In this document: positions 54,840 through 64,000 of the stretch, one piece after another
Position numbering within the stretch: position 1 is the stretch's first letter
Layout of the letters: every line of letters starts with the position of its first letter
Source of the DNA: Endomychus coccineus
Taxonomy: Eukaryota; Arthropoda; Insecta; Coleoptera; Endomychidae
DNA: 64,000 nt
Assembly: GCA_958510875.1 (NCBI GenBank)
Contig: OY294068.1
Span: 84,478,116-84,542,115, forward strand
Direction: 5' to 3'
Position numbers and translations under genes: made by a program
The notes under the pieces: model-generated
Databases searched by the model: none
Told to the model about the DNA's origin: nothing
What the model saw: the letters and a program-made list of their open reading frames with translations, nothing else

Positions 54840-56164
54840 ATAATAGAAGAAATAAAAGATGTAGAACTAAAGACAAATATCAAACTTGTATCATTTGATG
54901 TCAAGAAGCTTTTTTGAAGTATTCGCACACAATTGACCATTAGTCTAATTGAAGATCTTCTAATCCGCAATAGTACTTTACCGGCAATAACACAGGAAAT
55001 ATTAAGTTTAATCTCACTTTGCATAGACCAAAATTATTTCACAATTAACGATAAATATTAGAAACAGAACACCGGACTCCCCATGGGTTCGTCATTATCT
55101 CCGTTGCTAGCAGAAATATTTACGAATTACTTGGAAACTAAGATTTTAAATTCCAATTTCCAGTACATGTTTGTATATTGGTATTGCTATGTTGACGACG
55201 TAATCGCTTGTTTTACAGGCAGTAACCGTCAGATAAATTCTTTCCTCACCTATATTAACAACTTACACCCAAATATAGAATTCACATTAGATATAGAAAA
55301 CAACAAGTCCTTAAACTTTTTAGATCTGACCATTTCGCATACAAATAATTATTTTTCTTTCGATATTCATCACAAACCCACCCACACAGATACCACAATA
55401 CACAACACTTCTTTACATCACAATCACACAAGCTAGCCGCATATAATTGTATGATACATAGATTAATTAATGTCCCATTAGGTGAAGATAATTCCCATTT
55501 GGAATTAAACAGAATCATAGATATTGCCAAAAATAACGGTTATAATGTCAAGATAATTAATGAAATACTCCAAAATAAACTCAATTAAAAAGCCTTGAAC
55601 GTAATTTATCCGCAGATTATTGATAATACCAAATCAAATATCACATGTCTGACATATTTAGGTAAACATTCACTTCAAATATCTCAATTTCTTGAAAAAC
55701 GGAATAAAAACATAGCCTTTAAAAGAACAAATAACCTATGACCGTATATTCATAACTCGAAATATAAAAAATATAAATTAAAGAAATCTGAAGTTTACAG
55801 ACTGAGATGTGATGACTGTAGGGCTTTGTACATAGGACAAACTGGACGCAGTTTCATCGTAAGGTTGAACTAACATTTGAGAAGTTACAGGTTCAAAAAA
55901 GAGGACTCTAGTTATGCGAATCACATGTTAGAACATAACCACAATTTCACCTTAAATCCCGATATTCTACACATTCAGGAAAAAGGACATAAACCTAATA
56001 TACTAGAATCCATAGAAATATTGAAACACTCAAAAAACAATACTAATGTAATATTAAATGATCGAATCGATACATATAACTCACCACTTGTTAACAATTT
56101 TATATATACACTCCCACCATTATCCACCGTCATCCCTCAATTTGTCCCACAATCTGATCCCTAA
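54840..56164 (+). pseudogene. Penelope family 2 RT/GIY-YIG remnant, right arm
   Basis: Plus strand. Motif A region LVSFDVKKLF then a stop, LPMGSSLSPLLAEIFTNYLE (55083), motif C YCYVDDVIACF (55186), and NIEFTLDIENNKSLNFLDLT. After a stop the linker NRIIDIAKNNGYNVKII is followed by the GIY-YIG domain (ALYIGQTGRSFIVRLN, stop, HLRSYRFKKEDSSYANHMLE) to the natural end QSDP at 56164. Better preserved than the left arm but disabled by several stops. Confidence 0.75.
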
Positions 56165-56686
56165 TACCTAAGGACATACTTTTAGATTTAGCTGTAGTTG
56201 ATAAGTCCTTGCTTTGAAAATGCCAGTGTGGTGAAACAATTTGTCAGCATTTTTAAATTAAATGTTAAAAGTATTGTGTAAAATTTGAGTTTTATTCTTT
56301 AACTTCCGAAGTAATTCTTTTTTTGTTCCATACACTTTAGGATGTAACATTTAACCAGTCAACAACTACTTGAATACCTATTTATTATTCTTTGTAATTT
56401 TGAAGAACAAATATTTTTTATTTTATACTCGTTTGAGCTATGAAATTAACTTAACTGCTAGTTCTTTATGAGTATAGCTGTTTTTGAAGGTTAGTTAGTA
56501 AATTATTGTGTTTATGGTATATTTCGCGTAAATTGTGATTGTGATATAAACAATTAATAGCGGTAGTACCTATATTCGTATCTACACACGGAGTGCGATT
56601 TTGTTTTAATCCATCTTATTGAAAATTACTTTATACAATTCTGGTTACTTTCAGCTTTAATTTGATATGAAACTTGTCTCCATTGT

Positions 56687-57620
56687 TTGTTTGGTTTTTG
56701 TTTTCGATACGAAATGACATGGCAATATTTTACATCTAATTTAGTATACCCGGACCGCAACCTTGATAGTGAATTCTCATCTAGTCAATTGAAAGTAGAT
56801 GATCAGGTTGACTTGTTTGGGAGTAGAAAACGCTCTGGAGGATTGTACAAATTGGCAATGAGAATTGCTTATCCCGAAATATCTGTTAATGCTGTGTCTA
56901 ATTACAATCTTTTACAATTGTACCATGCACGTTTAGGACATCAGAATAAAAGGCGGGAGAAGGCCACAATCAAACGAGAACTTGGAATTGAAGTAAAACA
57001 AGACACTGAGCTGTGTGAAGGCTGTATATACAAGAAGATTCACCGGAAGAAATTTGAAACGAAAGATAAACCTGACAAACCTAGTATGTTAGTCTCTAGT
57101 GATGAATATGGTCCGTTCGTGATTTCTCGATCTGGGTTAAAATAGAATGCAATTTTTAAGGATGATTTCTCTACATTTGGATTGGTATATTTCATGAGAA
57201 CAACATATGAGATATCTGAAAAATTATAAATGTTGATTGCTGCATCAAAAAATGCTGGTCATTGTGTCAAGGTTCTTCTGAATGGCAATGGTGTGAATAA
57301 CGACAGTAATGCGGTTAGAAAAATATATCACAAAGAAAGGCTAGTACTCAGACTATGCCGTGTACGCCTCAGCAAAACCCTTATGAGAGGGAGAACCGAA
57401 CAGTTGAAAAGACTGCATGCATATCATTATGCATTCTAGAAATGATCGACCACAATATTCATGGGGAGAGTTTGTGAATGCTACCTATGTATTGCATAGG
57501 ACAGGATCTTCTGGTGTACTAGAGAAATTTCTCTATGCGCTATGGCATGGGGAACGGCTTTATATTATTGAACACTTGGAGTTGTAGGCTCGGATTATTA
57601 TGCTTATGTTCCTTAGCGGA
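56687..57620 (+). pseudogene. Copia integrase region
   Basis: The frame 56687-57145 gives the pre-integrase zinc-binding HHCC domain (LYHARLGHQNKR...LCEGCIYKKIHRKKF) and the start of the integrase core (DEYGPFVISRSG, then KDDFSTFGLVYFMRTT after a stop). Further pieces in shifting frames: KNAGHCVKVLL, AVRKIYHKE, FVNATYVLHRTGSSG and YALWHGERL (to about 57550). The D...D...E core is broken by stops and frameshifts. Confidence 0.75.
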
Positions 57621-57959
57621 AGAGAAAAGAAATGAACAGAACGGCTGTGAAGGGTGTACTTTAGGTTATGAGACAGATGGTTACAGAATTGGGTGTCGAA
57701 ATGGTAGTTCAATCCGAAGCCGAGGTGTTGTGTTTCATGAGACATTTTTCTTGAGGTGCTGTGTTTCAATTTCACCTCTTTAATCATCAAAGATTGAAGA
57801 TACTGAATCTCCTCAACAGCAATCATTCTCTGAAAATTGATCACGCGTATTGTGTGATTAGAAAATCTTGAAAGACATGGTACTCTTGTCATTCAAGACA
57901 GAAGTACTTTACAACTACCTCAAAGATTCACTGATTTCGTGAGGTCATGTGATACCATT

Positions 57960-59220
57960 ATGAATGATCACACTGAACCAACAACCTATGAAGAGGCAAT
58001 GAAAAGCGAGTACTGTAATGTATGAAAACTTGCTATGGATGAGGAAATGAAGTTGTTGTTAGACAATGGTATCTGGGTATTGGAAAAGATTGCAGACTGA
58101 TAAGAAAGCAATACCTTGTAAATGGGTATACAAAGTTAAAACAAACTCAGGTGGGTCCATAGAGTCCTGTGGCTAGGTTAAGTATTGTTAGAGGTTTGAT
58201 GAGTGTTGCTGCAAATGATATTGATAATCAAGGTAGTCATATTTCAATAAAGCAACCTCATGCATATACTGACTGGAGTGAGCTGATTTATAAACAACAG
58301 AAAAGTGTATATGGCTTGAAGCAACCACCTCGGTGTTGGGACCAGCGCTTTAGTGAATTTTTGTTTAAGCTTGGATTTAAGCAAAGTGAAGCTGATCCCT
58401 CTTTGTTTATACTAAAAAATGATATTTAAAAGCTTGTATTGATCGTTTTTGTTGATTATGGTCTTATGGCTTCAACTAGCTAGAAAGTATAGTTTCTGAA
58501 TAATCTTGAAGAATAATTCAGAATAACCTTTAAACCTGCTGAAGTTTATTTAAGTTTAGAAATAGAACACCTTGAGAATGGTATAAAAGTGTGTACAACT
58601 TCATATGCTAGAAAGATTCGAAAAAATCTCAAATTGAACGAATGCAAACATGTCTCAACTCCAATGGAAGGATCTCTTACTGAAGCAGGGGAAGAAATAA
58701 CCAATATTGCTGGTTATTCTCATAGACAAGTTGAGAGTACCTTAATGTACCTCATGATTGGGTTAAGACCTGATATTGCGTATTCGGTGGGAGTTGTCTC
58801 CAGGACACTCCTCAGGATTGATTGGAGGTTTAACATTTTTTTTGATATGTAAAAGGAACATTGCTTAGTGGAATTATTCATAAAAGCAATTATGATAAAG
58901 TACTGTCCTGTTATAGTGATGATCACGTGGGAGACTTGTAACTGGCAGATCAACTTCTGGAGTGCTTTGCATGTATGCAGGTGACTGCGTTTCCTGGATT
59001 AGTCAGCGGCAGTCCTCTGCGGCAATTTCAACTACTGAAGCCGAGATTGTAGCCTCTAGGGAGGTAGCGCGGTGGCTGTTTGGCTCACATAACCCGGAAT
59101 TTCATAAAAGAACAAAACTTATACGCATAAAGCATATCTTTGTTAGAGAGCATGTGAGTTAGTGTGAAATTAGAGTTGAGAAGATTTTGTCTGAAAATCA
59201 ACTAGCTGCTCTCTGACACA
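57960..59220 (+). pseudogene. Copia reverse transcriptase and RNase H region
   Basis: RT remnants: TYEEAMKSE, LAMDEEMKLLLDNGIWVLEK (58030), KWVYKVKTNSGG, then a deletion of the palm entry, SVYGLKQPPRCWDQRFSEFL (58305) and FVDYGLMAST (58448). The last replaces the catalytic VDD with VDY. The RNase H part has ECKHVSTPMEGSLTEAGEEI (58638), YLMIGLRPDIAYSVG and, in another frame, CVSWISQRQSSAAISTTEAE (58986). Inactive. Confidence 0.75.
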
Positions 59221-59710
59221 GTCTCTACCAAGGCCACGACACATGTTGATGTATAGTGAACTTGGACTTAGTGCTGTTAATTAGATATCTAACTGTAAAA
59301 TGGAAGGAAAGTATTGACAATATCCTTTTCAGTTCAAAGAACCACAGATTAATGTTGGTTAAAATTGAATTATGTTTCTGTGTGCAAAGATGAAAAGTTT
59401 TTGTTTTTAAGAAAGTAGAATTGAATATGACATGGAAAATAAATAATTGTCTTTGAATAACTTTTTCATATTGAAACCTTCTTTAATCTCTTGATTTTAA
59501 TACAATTAGTTTCTGAGAAACTGTTTTCCTTGGTTGATTGAGAAATCACGAAATGTTTACCTATGTAGGGGGAACTGGCCTAAAATGGCATAAATGGGTA
59601 AAACGCCATAGTGCTTGTGTTGAAAAACGCGGGCAAATTACAAACCTGAACATACAGGAAGGTAGGCAACACTGTTGGTAATATCCTTTCTAACCAATGA
59701 TAGTGTAGCT

Positions 59711-60407
59711 TAGGGATGGGCGATATTACTGAAATTATCGATACTGAATATCGATACGTATTGTTAAAAAGATATCGAATCGAAAAAATATTGTTAAAAA
59801 AGAATCGATATTTGCGATATCGATATTATATTTATACAAAGTACCGCTTAAAATCAAAAGTTAAATAATTTATTCAAACTTACCCAAACAGTACTACACA
59901 TCAACAATACAAAATCTTGAAAAAAACAAAGATAAAACCTAAATAAATATCAACTAAACAAATATCGCACAAGACCATTAAATAAGTCAAGTGTTAATTT
60001 TAAAAAATAGAAATATTAAACAACAAGGTCTAAATAAACATTGCTATTCCAGATGCCAATCACATACATAGATCCAGTTAATTTAAAAAATAAGCTCCTC
60101 TACTTTTATCTCTCTCTCGTCTCTATTCTATATTTTTGTTATAATTTAGTAATAAAATAAAATTCTTTGATTGCTTAGGAAACTACGAAATGTTTGTTTG
60201 TAAAGGTTCATGTAGAAAACAATTGATATTTCAATATCATGTAATAGATGGCACTAGCAAGATTTGATATAATACTAAACGATACAATATTTACATAAAA
60301 ATATCGATACCCTAAAATAACTTCAGTCTAGTATCGATACAAAATATCGAATATCGAAAACCCAAGTATCGATACCGTATAATATCGATATGTATCGCCC
60401 ATCCCTA
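59711..60407. mobile_element. hAT-like MITE nested in the pogo element
   Basis: Inverted ends TAGGGATGGGCGATA (59711) and TGTATCGCCCATCCCTA (to 60407), with many ATATCGATA motifs near both ends. TAGCT is present at both outer borders, compatible with a decayed 8-bp duplication. No coding capacity. Confidence 0.65.
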
Positions 60408-60717
60408 TAGCTAGCGTCAACGAACATTTAGAGAGGTTGTCGTGTTTCTGTGTGATGCATAATTTCTTTTCCAACATCCAAGATATTGTATAACTTCACG
60501 TGGCACGTTTTAATCAGAAATTAAGGTAATATAAGGTACGTATTGACTACTATATATTTGTGCATAAATAATTATACTCACTTCAATTCATATCACAAGG
60601 ATAGTTATTGGAAGTTAGGTTAACTGCAGATTGCCTGGTATGGGTAAAACGACATGTTGCCATGATGGGTAAAATTGCATATAGTCTGAAAGATATGCCA
60701 TTTTAGGCTCATACAAA

Positions 60718-61232
60718 GAACAGCTACTATCGAGAACGCAACTAGTGGTTTCAGAAATGCTGGTCCATGGCCCATAAATCGGGACATCTTTCCCGAGCAC
60801 TTATTTGCACCTTCCAGTACGACTGATTAATCAATTGTCTCACATGCTCTCCAATCAGTTACGTCAGCAGTGGACTCCCACTCAGCTGAAACATTTAACG
60901 TAGTCCAAACTCATCCTGCAGAAATTGGTAATAGAATTGAAGAATGTTTTGTTTCCCTAACAAGGTTGAGTCCAATGCCATCAAAATCTGAAGCTCCGAC
61001 CACGAAGCGCAAGAAAACTCCTACGGTACTAACTAACAGCCCCTTCATTGCAGAAATAAAACAAAAAGAAGTGGATAAATTGGAGAAAGTGAAGCGACAA
61101 TCGGCACGGCAAGTAAAGAAATTCTCACACATAGATCCAAGTGTTGCTTCTGAGGAGGAGATCGATTTTTCTGCTGAAATATTCGATAAGGAGGAAGACA
61201 ATGATGATGCATTCTGTTTGTTTTGTGGATAA
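60718..61232 (+). pseudogene. Pogo/Tigger transposase, C-terminal remnant
   Basis: The plus-strand frame reads ATIENATSGFRNAGPWPINR and DIFPEHLFAPSSTTD, the segment that follows the DDE domain in pogo/Tigger transposases. After a stop comes a 120-codon frame (60870-61232) with RLSPMPSKSEAPTTKRKKTP, a Lys-rich coil and an acidic end, CLFCG. The DNA-binding and DDE domains are missing, so it is inactive. Confidence 0.65.
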
Positions 61233-61334
61233 GTCTTTTTTAAATCGAAAGCAGGAGAAACTGCAAGCGACTGATGGGACATCTCCAGCAGCAACGAGCA
61301 AAAAATCTGCTGACGTTCAGCAGAAATACGGAAT

Positions 61335-61733
61335 CTTGTTGCATTCCTGACCGGACACGCCCCATGCAACAAACACCTCTACACGATGGGACTGGTAGAT
61401 CATCCCCCCCCCCCTCTTAGGGGTTGCGGCGTGGAAGATGAGACACCTATGCATGTGCTGTGTCAGTGCACGGAATGCACGGTAGGTCGTCGGACATACC
61501 TCGGAGACGATAAGACTACACCCGAGGAAATCAGAAGTATCCCCTACATCAGGCTACTAAAATTCATAGAATACACCGGACTGATAAGGGGGTAGAAACA
61601 AGTGAGGGCACAATAGGACTTTAATGACCGTAGTGCTGTGGGGCTTTAGTCGGTAGGAATCCGGCACACCCGGGGGCACGGGCACTCGAGGCTTCCATGC
61701 AAGATTTCCCCTCCTCTAGGCCAAAAAAAAAAA
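61335..61733 (+). pseudogene. 3' end of an R1/LOA-type non-LTR element
   Basis: AFLTGHAPCNKHLYTMGLVD, then a CCHC-type knuckle CGVEDETPMHVLCQCTEC, and SIPYIRLLKFIEYTGLIRG with a stop at 61595, as at the C-terminus of RNase H-bearing non-LTR proteins. A GC-rich 3' UTR and an 11-nt poly(A) (61723-61733) follow. It is 5' truncated into the transposase remnant. A run of ten C residues after DH probably caused slippage. Confidence 0.7.
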
Positions 61734-62126
61734 TATGCCATTTTACCATGTATCCTTAAGACCTTACATATATGTTTCATTTTTATATTTTAGAGGTTAG
61801 TTTTATTTTTTAGAATAAGTTTTTTCATAGTTCTGCATGTATAATTAGTTCCAATACTGAAATGTTAATTTTTCCAAAGTTTATTCTACTTTTTATTCTT
61901 ATATGCCATTTTACCCACAATAGTGTGGGTGAAATGGATAACGGATATCTCGCTTGAATGAATATTTGTCGAAAAATATTCTACTTATTGATTTACTTTT
62001 TATAATCTAATGAAAACTAATTAAACAGGCTATCTATTCCTCTATTCACTTTCCAAACTGGTCATTTCAGTAATATGATATATTAGTTTCAAAAAGTACT
62101 ATGCCATTTTAGGCCAGTTTCCCCTA

Positions 62127-64000
62127 TGCTAGTTTATTATATAAGTTGCTAAGATCGATAAGACCTTCGTACCTCTCAACTCTTTTAATATAATGATCAT
62201 GTACTGATAATGTGAATCGCAGAAATGCAAATTGATACTTTATACCGCAACATAGGACAACTAAATTTGAGAATAGCTTCAAATGTACTGCACTTATGTT
62301 AATTAATTAGTGCATACTTATAACCCTTTGAATTGTGAGTATACATTTGAAAGTGAAGTTCTTGACAAAGCAAAGAATGTGATTTATTCACAAAATAGAA
62401 TAGAATCCGCCATTACATGAAACTGATTTTAACTTAAATGTAAGTAGTTTCGCTAACAGATATTATGAAGAACCTTGTCAGAAGCTACGGTGTTAGAGAA
62501 ATTCAAACTTTTGATTTGTGTGTTTTTGAAATTTAGCTACGGTGTTAGAGAAAATCCAACTTTTGATTTGTGTGTTTTTGAAATTTAAAATACTTAATAA
62601 TATTTTTAAGTTTATATGGAAAGGTTGAAGATCAGATTTGCTGAACTTTTTCCATTTCATTATTTCATCTTCTCAAAATATGTGCGATATGTAAATTTGT
62701 AATTCGTTGAAACGAATGAATATATGAGTATGGTTTATTTTATTCTATATGTTATAGCATAACCATATATTTACCGGTAACACAGATATTTTTCGATCTG
62801 CAACAAATACCTACTTAAAATACAAATTAAATATAAAAGCAAGTCGGATATTCAAGGCCAGTCCAGTCCACCTGCAAATATTACACGTATTTTCAGTTTC
62901 TTTCATAGTAGATGAAGAACGTTAGTATTGGAGTATTACAAAATAAATTGTCATTATTATAGTGGATGCAGCACCCTATAAATTATGTTCGTTGGAAGCT
63001 GAAGTAAGTATTTAATTTTTACAGGATATTTTTTGTACGTTGAGCCTAGGGCATGTTTAATACGAGTAATTTTATGTGTATTTGAACGTAAAATCACTTT
63101 ATAAACACAATGTACTGGACACCCTCGGAAGTAAAAGTACTAATACTAGAAAGATTCATGAGTTTTATGTAAGCATAGCCTCAACCATCAAGCTTTCAGT
63201 CTATAAGACCATATTATTAATGAAAAAAACTACATTTTCTTGGAATTTCATCAACAAAATTCTTCAAAATTTTCTATAATACAATCTTCATCTTACAGTT
63301 TTGCCGCTCGTCGTTAGATGTCAAAGTTATTTTTGCACCAATTGAATTTGTTTTTTGTTTCCTCAATGACAATTGAAGCATTCCCCAAAAAGTTTCACTC
63401 ATATCGCTGTTTACTTGATCGATTATTGGAATAGATCTGATCATACTTGGAAGATTCAGATATTAATTAAATTGCATATTGAAGTTCTGATTAATCCATA
63501 TTATTTTACTTATTCTTATGTGAAAGTAAGCATTATTATTTATGAATTTCAACATTCAAGAAAAACGATTATCAAAATGTTCAAATAAATGCATGATTTC
63601 TAGTGACACTATTTAGTATTTTAATAGATATATTTGATGGCATTTACACAGGTTGTTATACAAAGCTGATGGAATTATTGCTGATAGTTGAAATAATAGA
63701 CGAGCACGTGAGACTGAGTCGGAACTATACCCTCTATTGATATCACAAGGAATATTATATGCGAGTACAAAAGACAGTGTGACGTCATCAGAATGAGGTT
63801 TACGAAGCTTACTATAGTATCGTTTAGTCTTGATGGTGCATAGCAAGTTTTGACTGTGACAGGTAATAAATATTACATTTTAACAAAGTTTCACCTAAGG
63901 TGTCCTCGTGTGATGGCAAACATTTTACCTGTAAGTAAGCTGTATGAGGGTGTTTTGACTGAATAAAGTGCATTGCAATATGGCTTCTTGAGTGAATGTT
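62127..64000. other. Right-hand intergenic region
   Basis: No supported gene. It contains a 52-bp tandem duplication at 62483-62586, a TATAAAAGC near 62833 with an ATG at 62911 that soon meets a stop, and a GTAAGT-like donor near 63003. Near 63790-63885 an ATG-led stretch and CAG|GTAATA could be a 5' exon of a gene continuing outside, but no reading frame is convincing. Confidence 0.4.
62483..62586 (+). repeat. 52-bp tandem duplication
   Basis: Two adjacent copies starting AGCTACGGTGTTAGAGAA at 62483 and 62535, each ending TTTTTGAAATTT, with three or four differences. Simple local duplication, non-coding. Confidence 0.85.

Larger units (their letters stand above)
53320..56325. mobile_element. 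Penelope (second family) long palindrome in copia
   Basis: Two inverted arms of about 1.48 kb meet near 54822-54850. The left arm reads on the minus strand and the right arm on the plus strand. Each begins in the RT domain and runs to the 3' end of the element. Outer tips carry the inverted ACTTCGGAAGTTG, as in 23421-25100. TTCTTTTTT occurs at both outer borders (about 53307 and 56319) and may be the target duplication. Decayed hammerhead-like blocks lie near both ends (about 53440 and 56212). Confidence 0.8.
50477..59558 (+). mobile_element. Decayed Ty1/copia retrotransposon, interrupted by a Penelope palindrome
   Basis: Related ends at 50477-50662 and 59353-59558 (both open TGTTGG and share GCTTCTGAGAAACTG- or GTTTCTGAGAAACTG-like and TTGAGAAATC blocks) are old, diverged LTRs. 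Between them, in plus orientation, lie gag, protease, integrase, RT and RNase H remnants in copia order. A 3-kb Penelope palindrome (53320-56325) sits inside. No 5-bp target duplication could be recognised and the LTRs differ at many sites, so this is an old copy. Confidence 0.75.
59568..62124 (+). mobile_element. Pogo/Tigger-like DNA transposon carrying two insertions
   Basis: Terminal inverted repeats of about 25 bp: GGGGGAACTGGCCTAAAATG at 59568 and the inverse CATTTTAGGCCAGTTTCCCC ending at 62124, each bordered by TA, the Tc1/mariner/pogo target. The interior holds the C-terminal part of a pogo-type transposase (60700-61232). A MITE (59711-60407) and a 3' non-LTR fragment (about 61335-61733) have landed in it. 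Confidence 0.72.

Noticed and set aside
62911..62961. ATG-led frame after a TATAAAAG as a gene start
   Set aside because: Stop after 16 codons and no convincing splice joining to a further exon.

Overview
The window is a stretch of animal nuclear DNA, AT-rich and dominated by transposable elements, almost certainly from an insect. The reasons are a spliced odorant-binding-protein gene, interstitial TTAGG-type repeats, spliceosomal introns with clear GT/GC...AG borders, and an arthropod mix of Penelope, copia, REL-endonuclease and RNase H non-LTR, hAT, PIF/Harbinger-like and pogo-like elements. A beetle is plausible but the sequence does not prove it. Only two host-type genes can be reconstructed. 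The first is a four-exon gene on the minus strand (exons 30522-30361, 28147-27653, 26736-25124, 21848-21200) for a ~972-residue zinc-finger/tyrosine-recombinase protein with a C-terminal Myb/SANT-like tail; all exon phases agree and its third intron has a GC-AG donor. The second is a two-exon six-cysteine odorant-binding protein on the plus strand (41415-41471, 41621-41944).

Layout. 1-2.5 kb: intergenic DNA and a decayed non-LTR fragment. 2.5-17.06 kb: one young LTR retrotransposon on the minus strand (1303-bp LTRs differing at two positions by eye, 4-bp target duplication, gag remnant, no visible pol), with a degenerate array of primer-binding-site-like units behind its 5' LTR. Nested in it (10.12-14.97 kb, 12-bp target duplication) is a full Penelope-like element with an open 801-codon RT/GIY-YIG frame and three hammerhead-ribozyme-like motifs. 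17-19.5 kb: unassigned. 19.5-33.5 kb: the recombinase gene, bracketed by clusters of the motif GAAGCCC and by long (TA)n tracts. The tracts hold three hammerhead-bearing palindromic units and a 5'-truncated REL-endonuclease non-LTR element. The gene's introns carry several foldback elements and a Penelope palindrome.

34.5-39.1 kb: an endonuclease fragment of probable Helentron origin and a decayed RNase H-bearing non-LTR element. 39-42 kb: quiet DNA and the odorant-binding-protein gene. 42-48 kb: a PIF/Harbinger-like remnant, an hAT element with an exact 8-bp target duplication, and a 5'-truncated CR1/Jockey-type element ending in (ATT)n. 50.5-59.56 kb: a decayed copia element interrupted by a 3-kb Penelope palindrome. 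59.57-62.12 kb: a pogo-like element that holds a MITE and a 3' non-LTR fragment. 62.1-64 kb: unassigned.

The recurring theme is Penelope-type retroelement ends arranged as inverted pairs, each with a hammerhead-like core next to a hairpin; across four sequence families the stems are kept while their sequence changes. Everything here was read by eye; no database search, folding or alignment was run.
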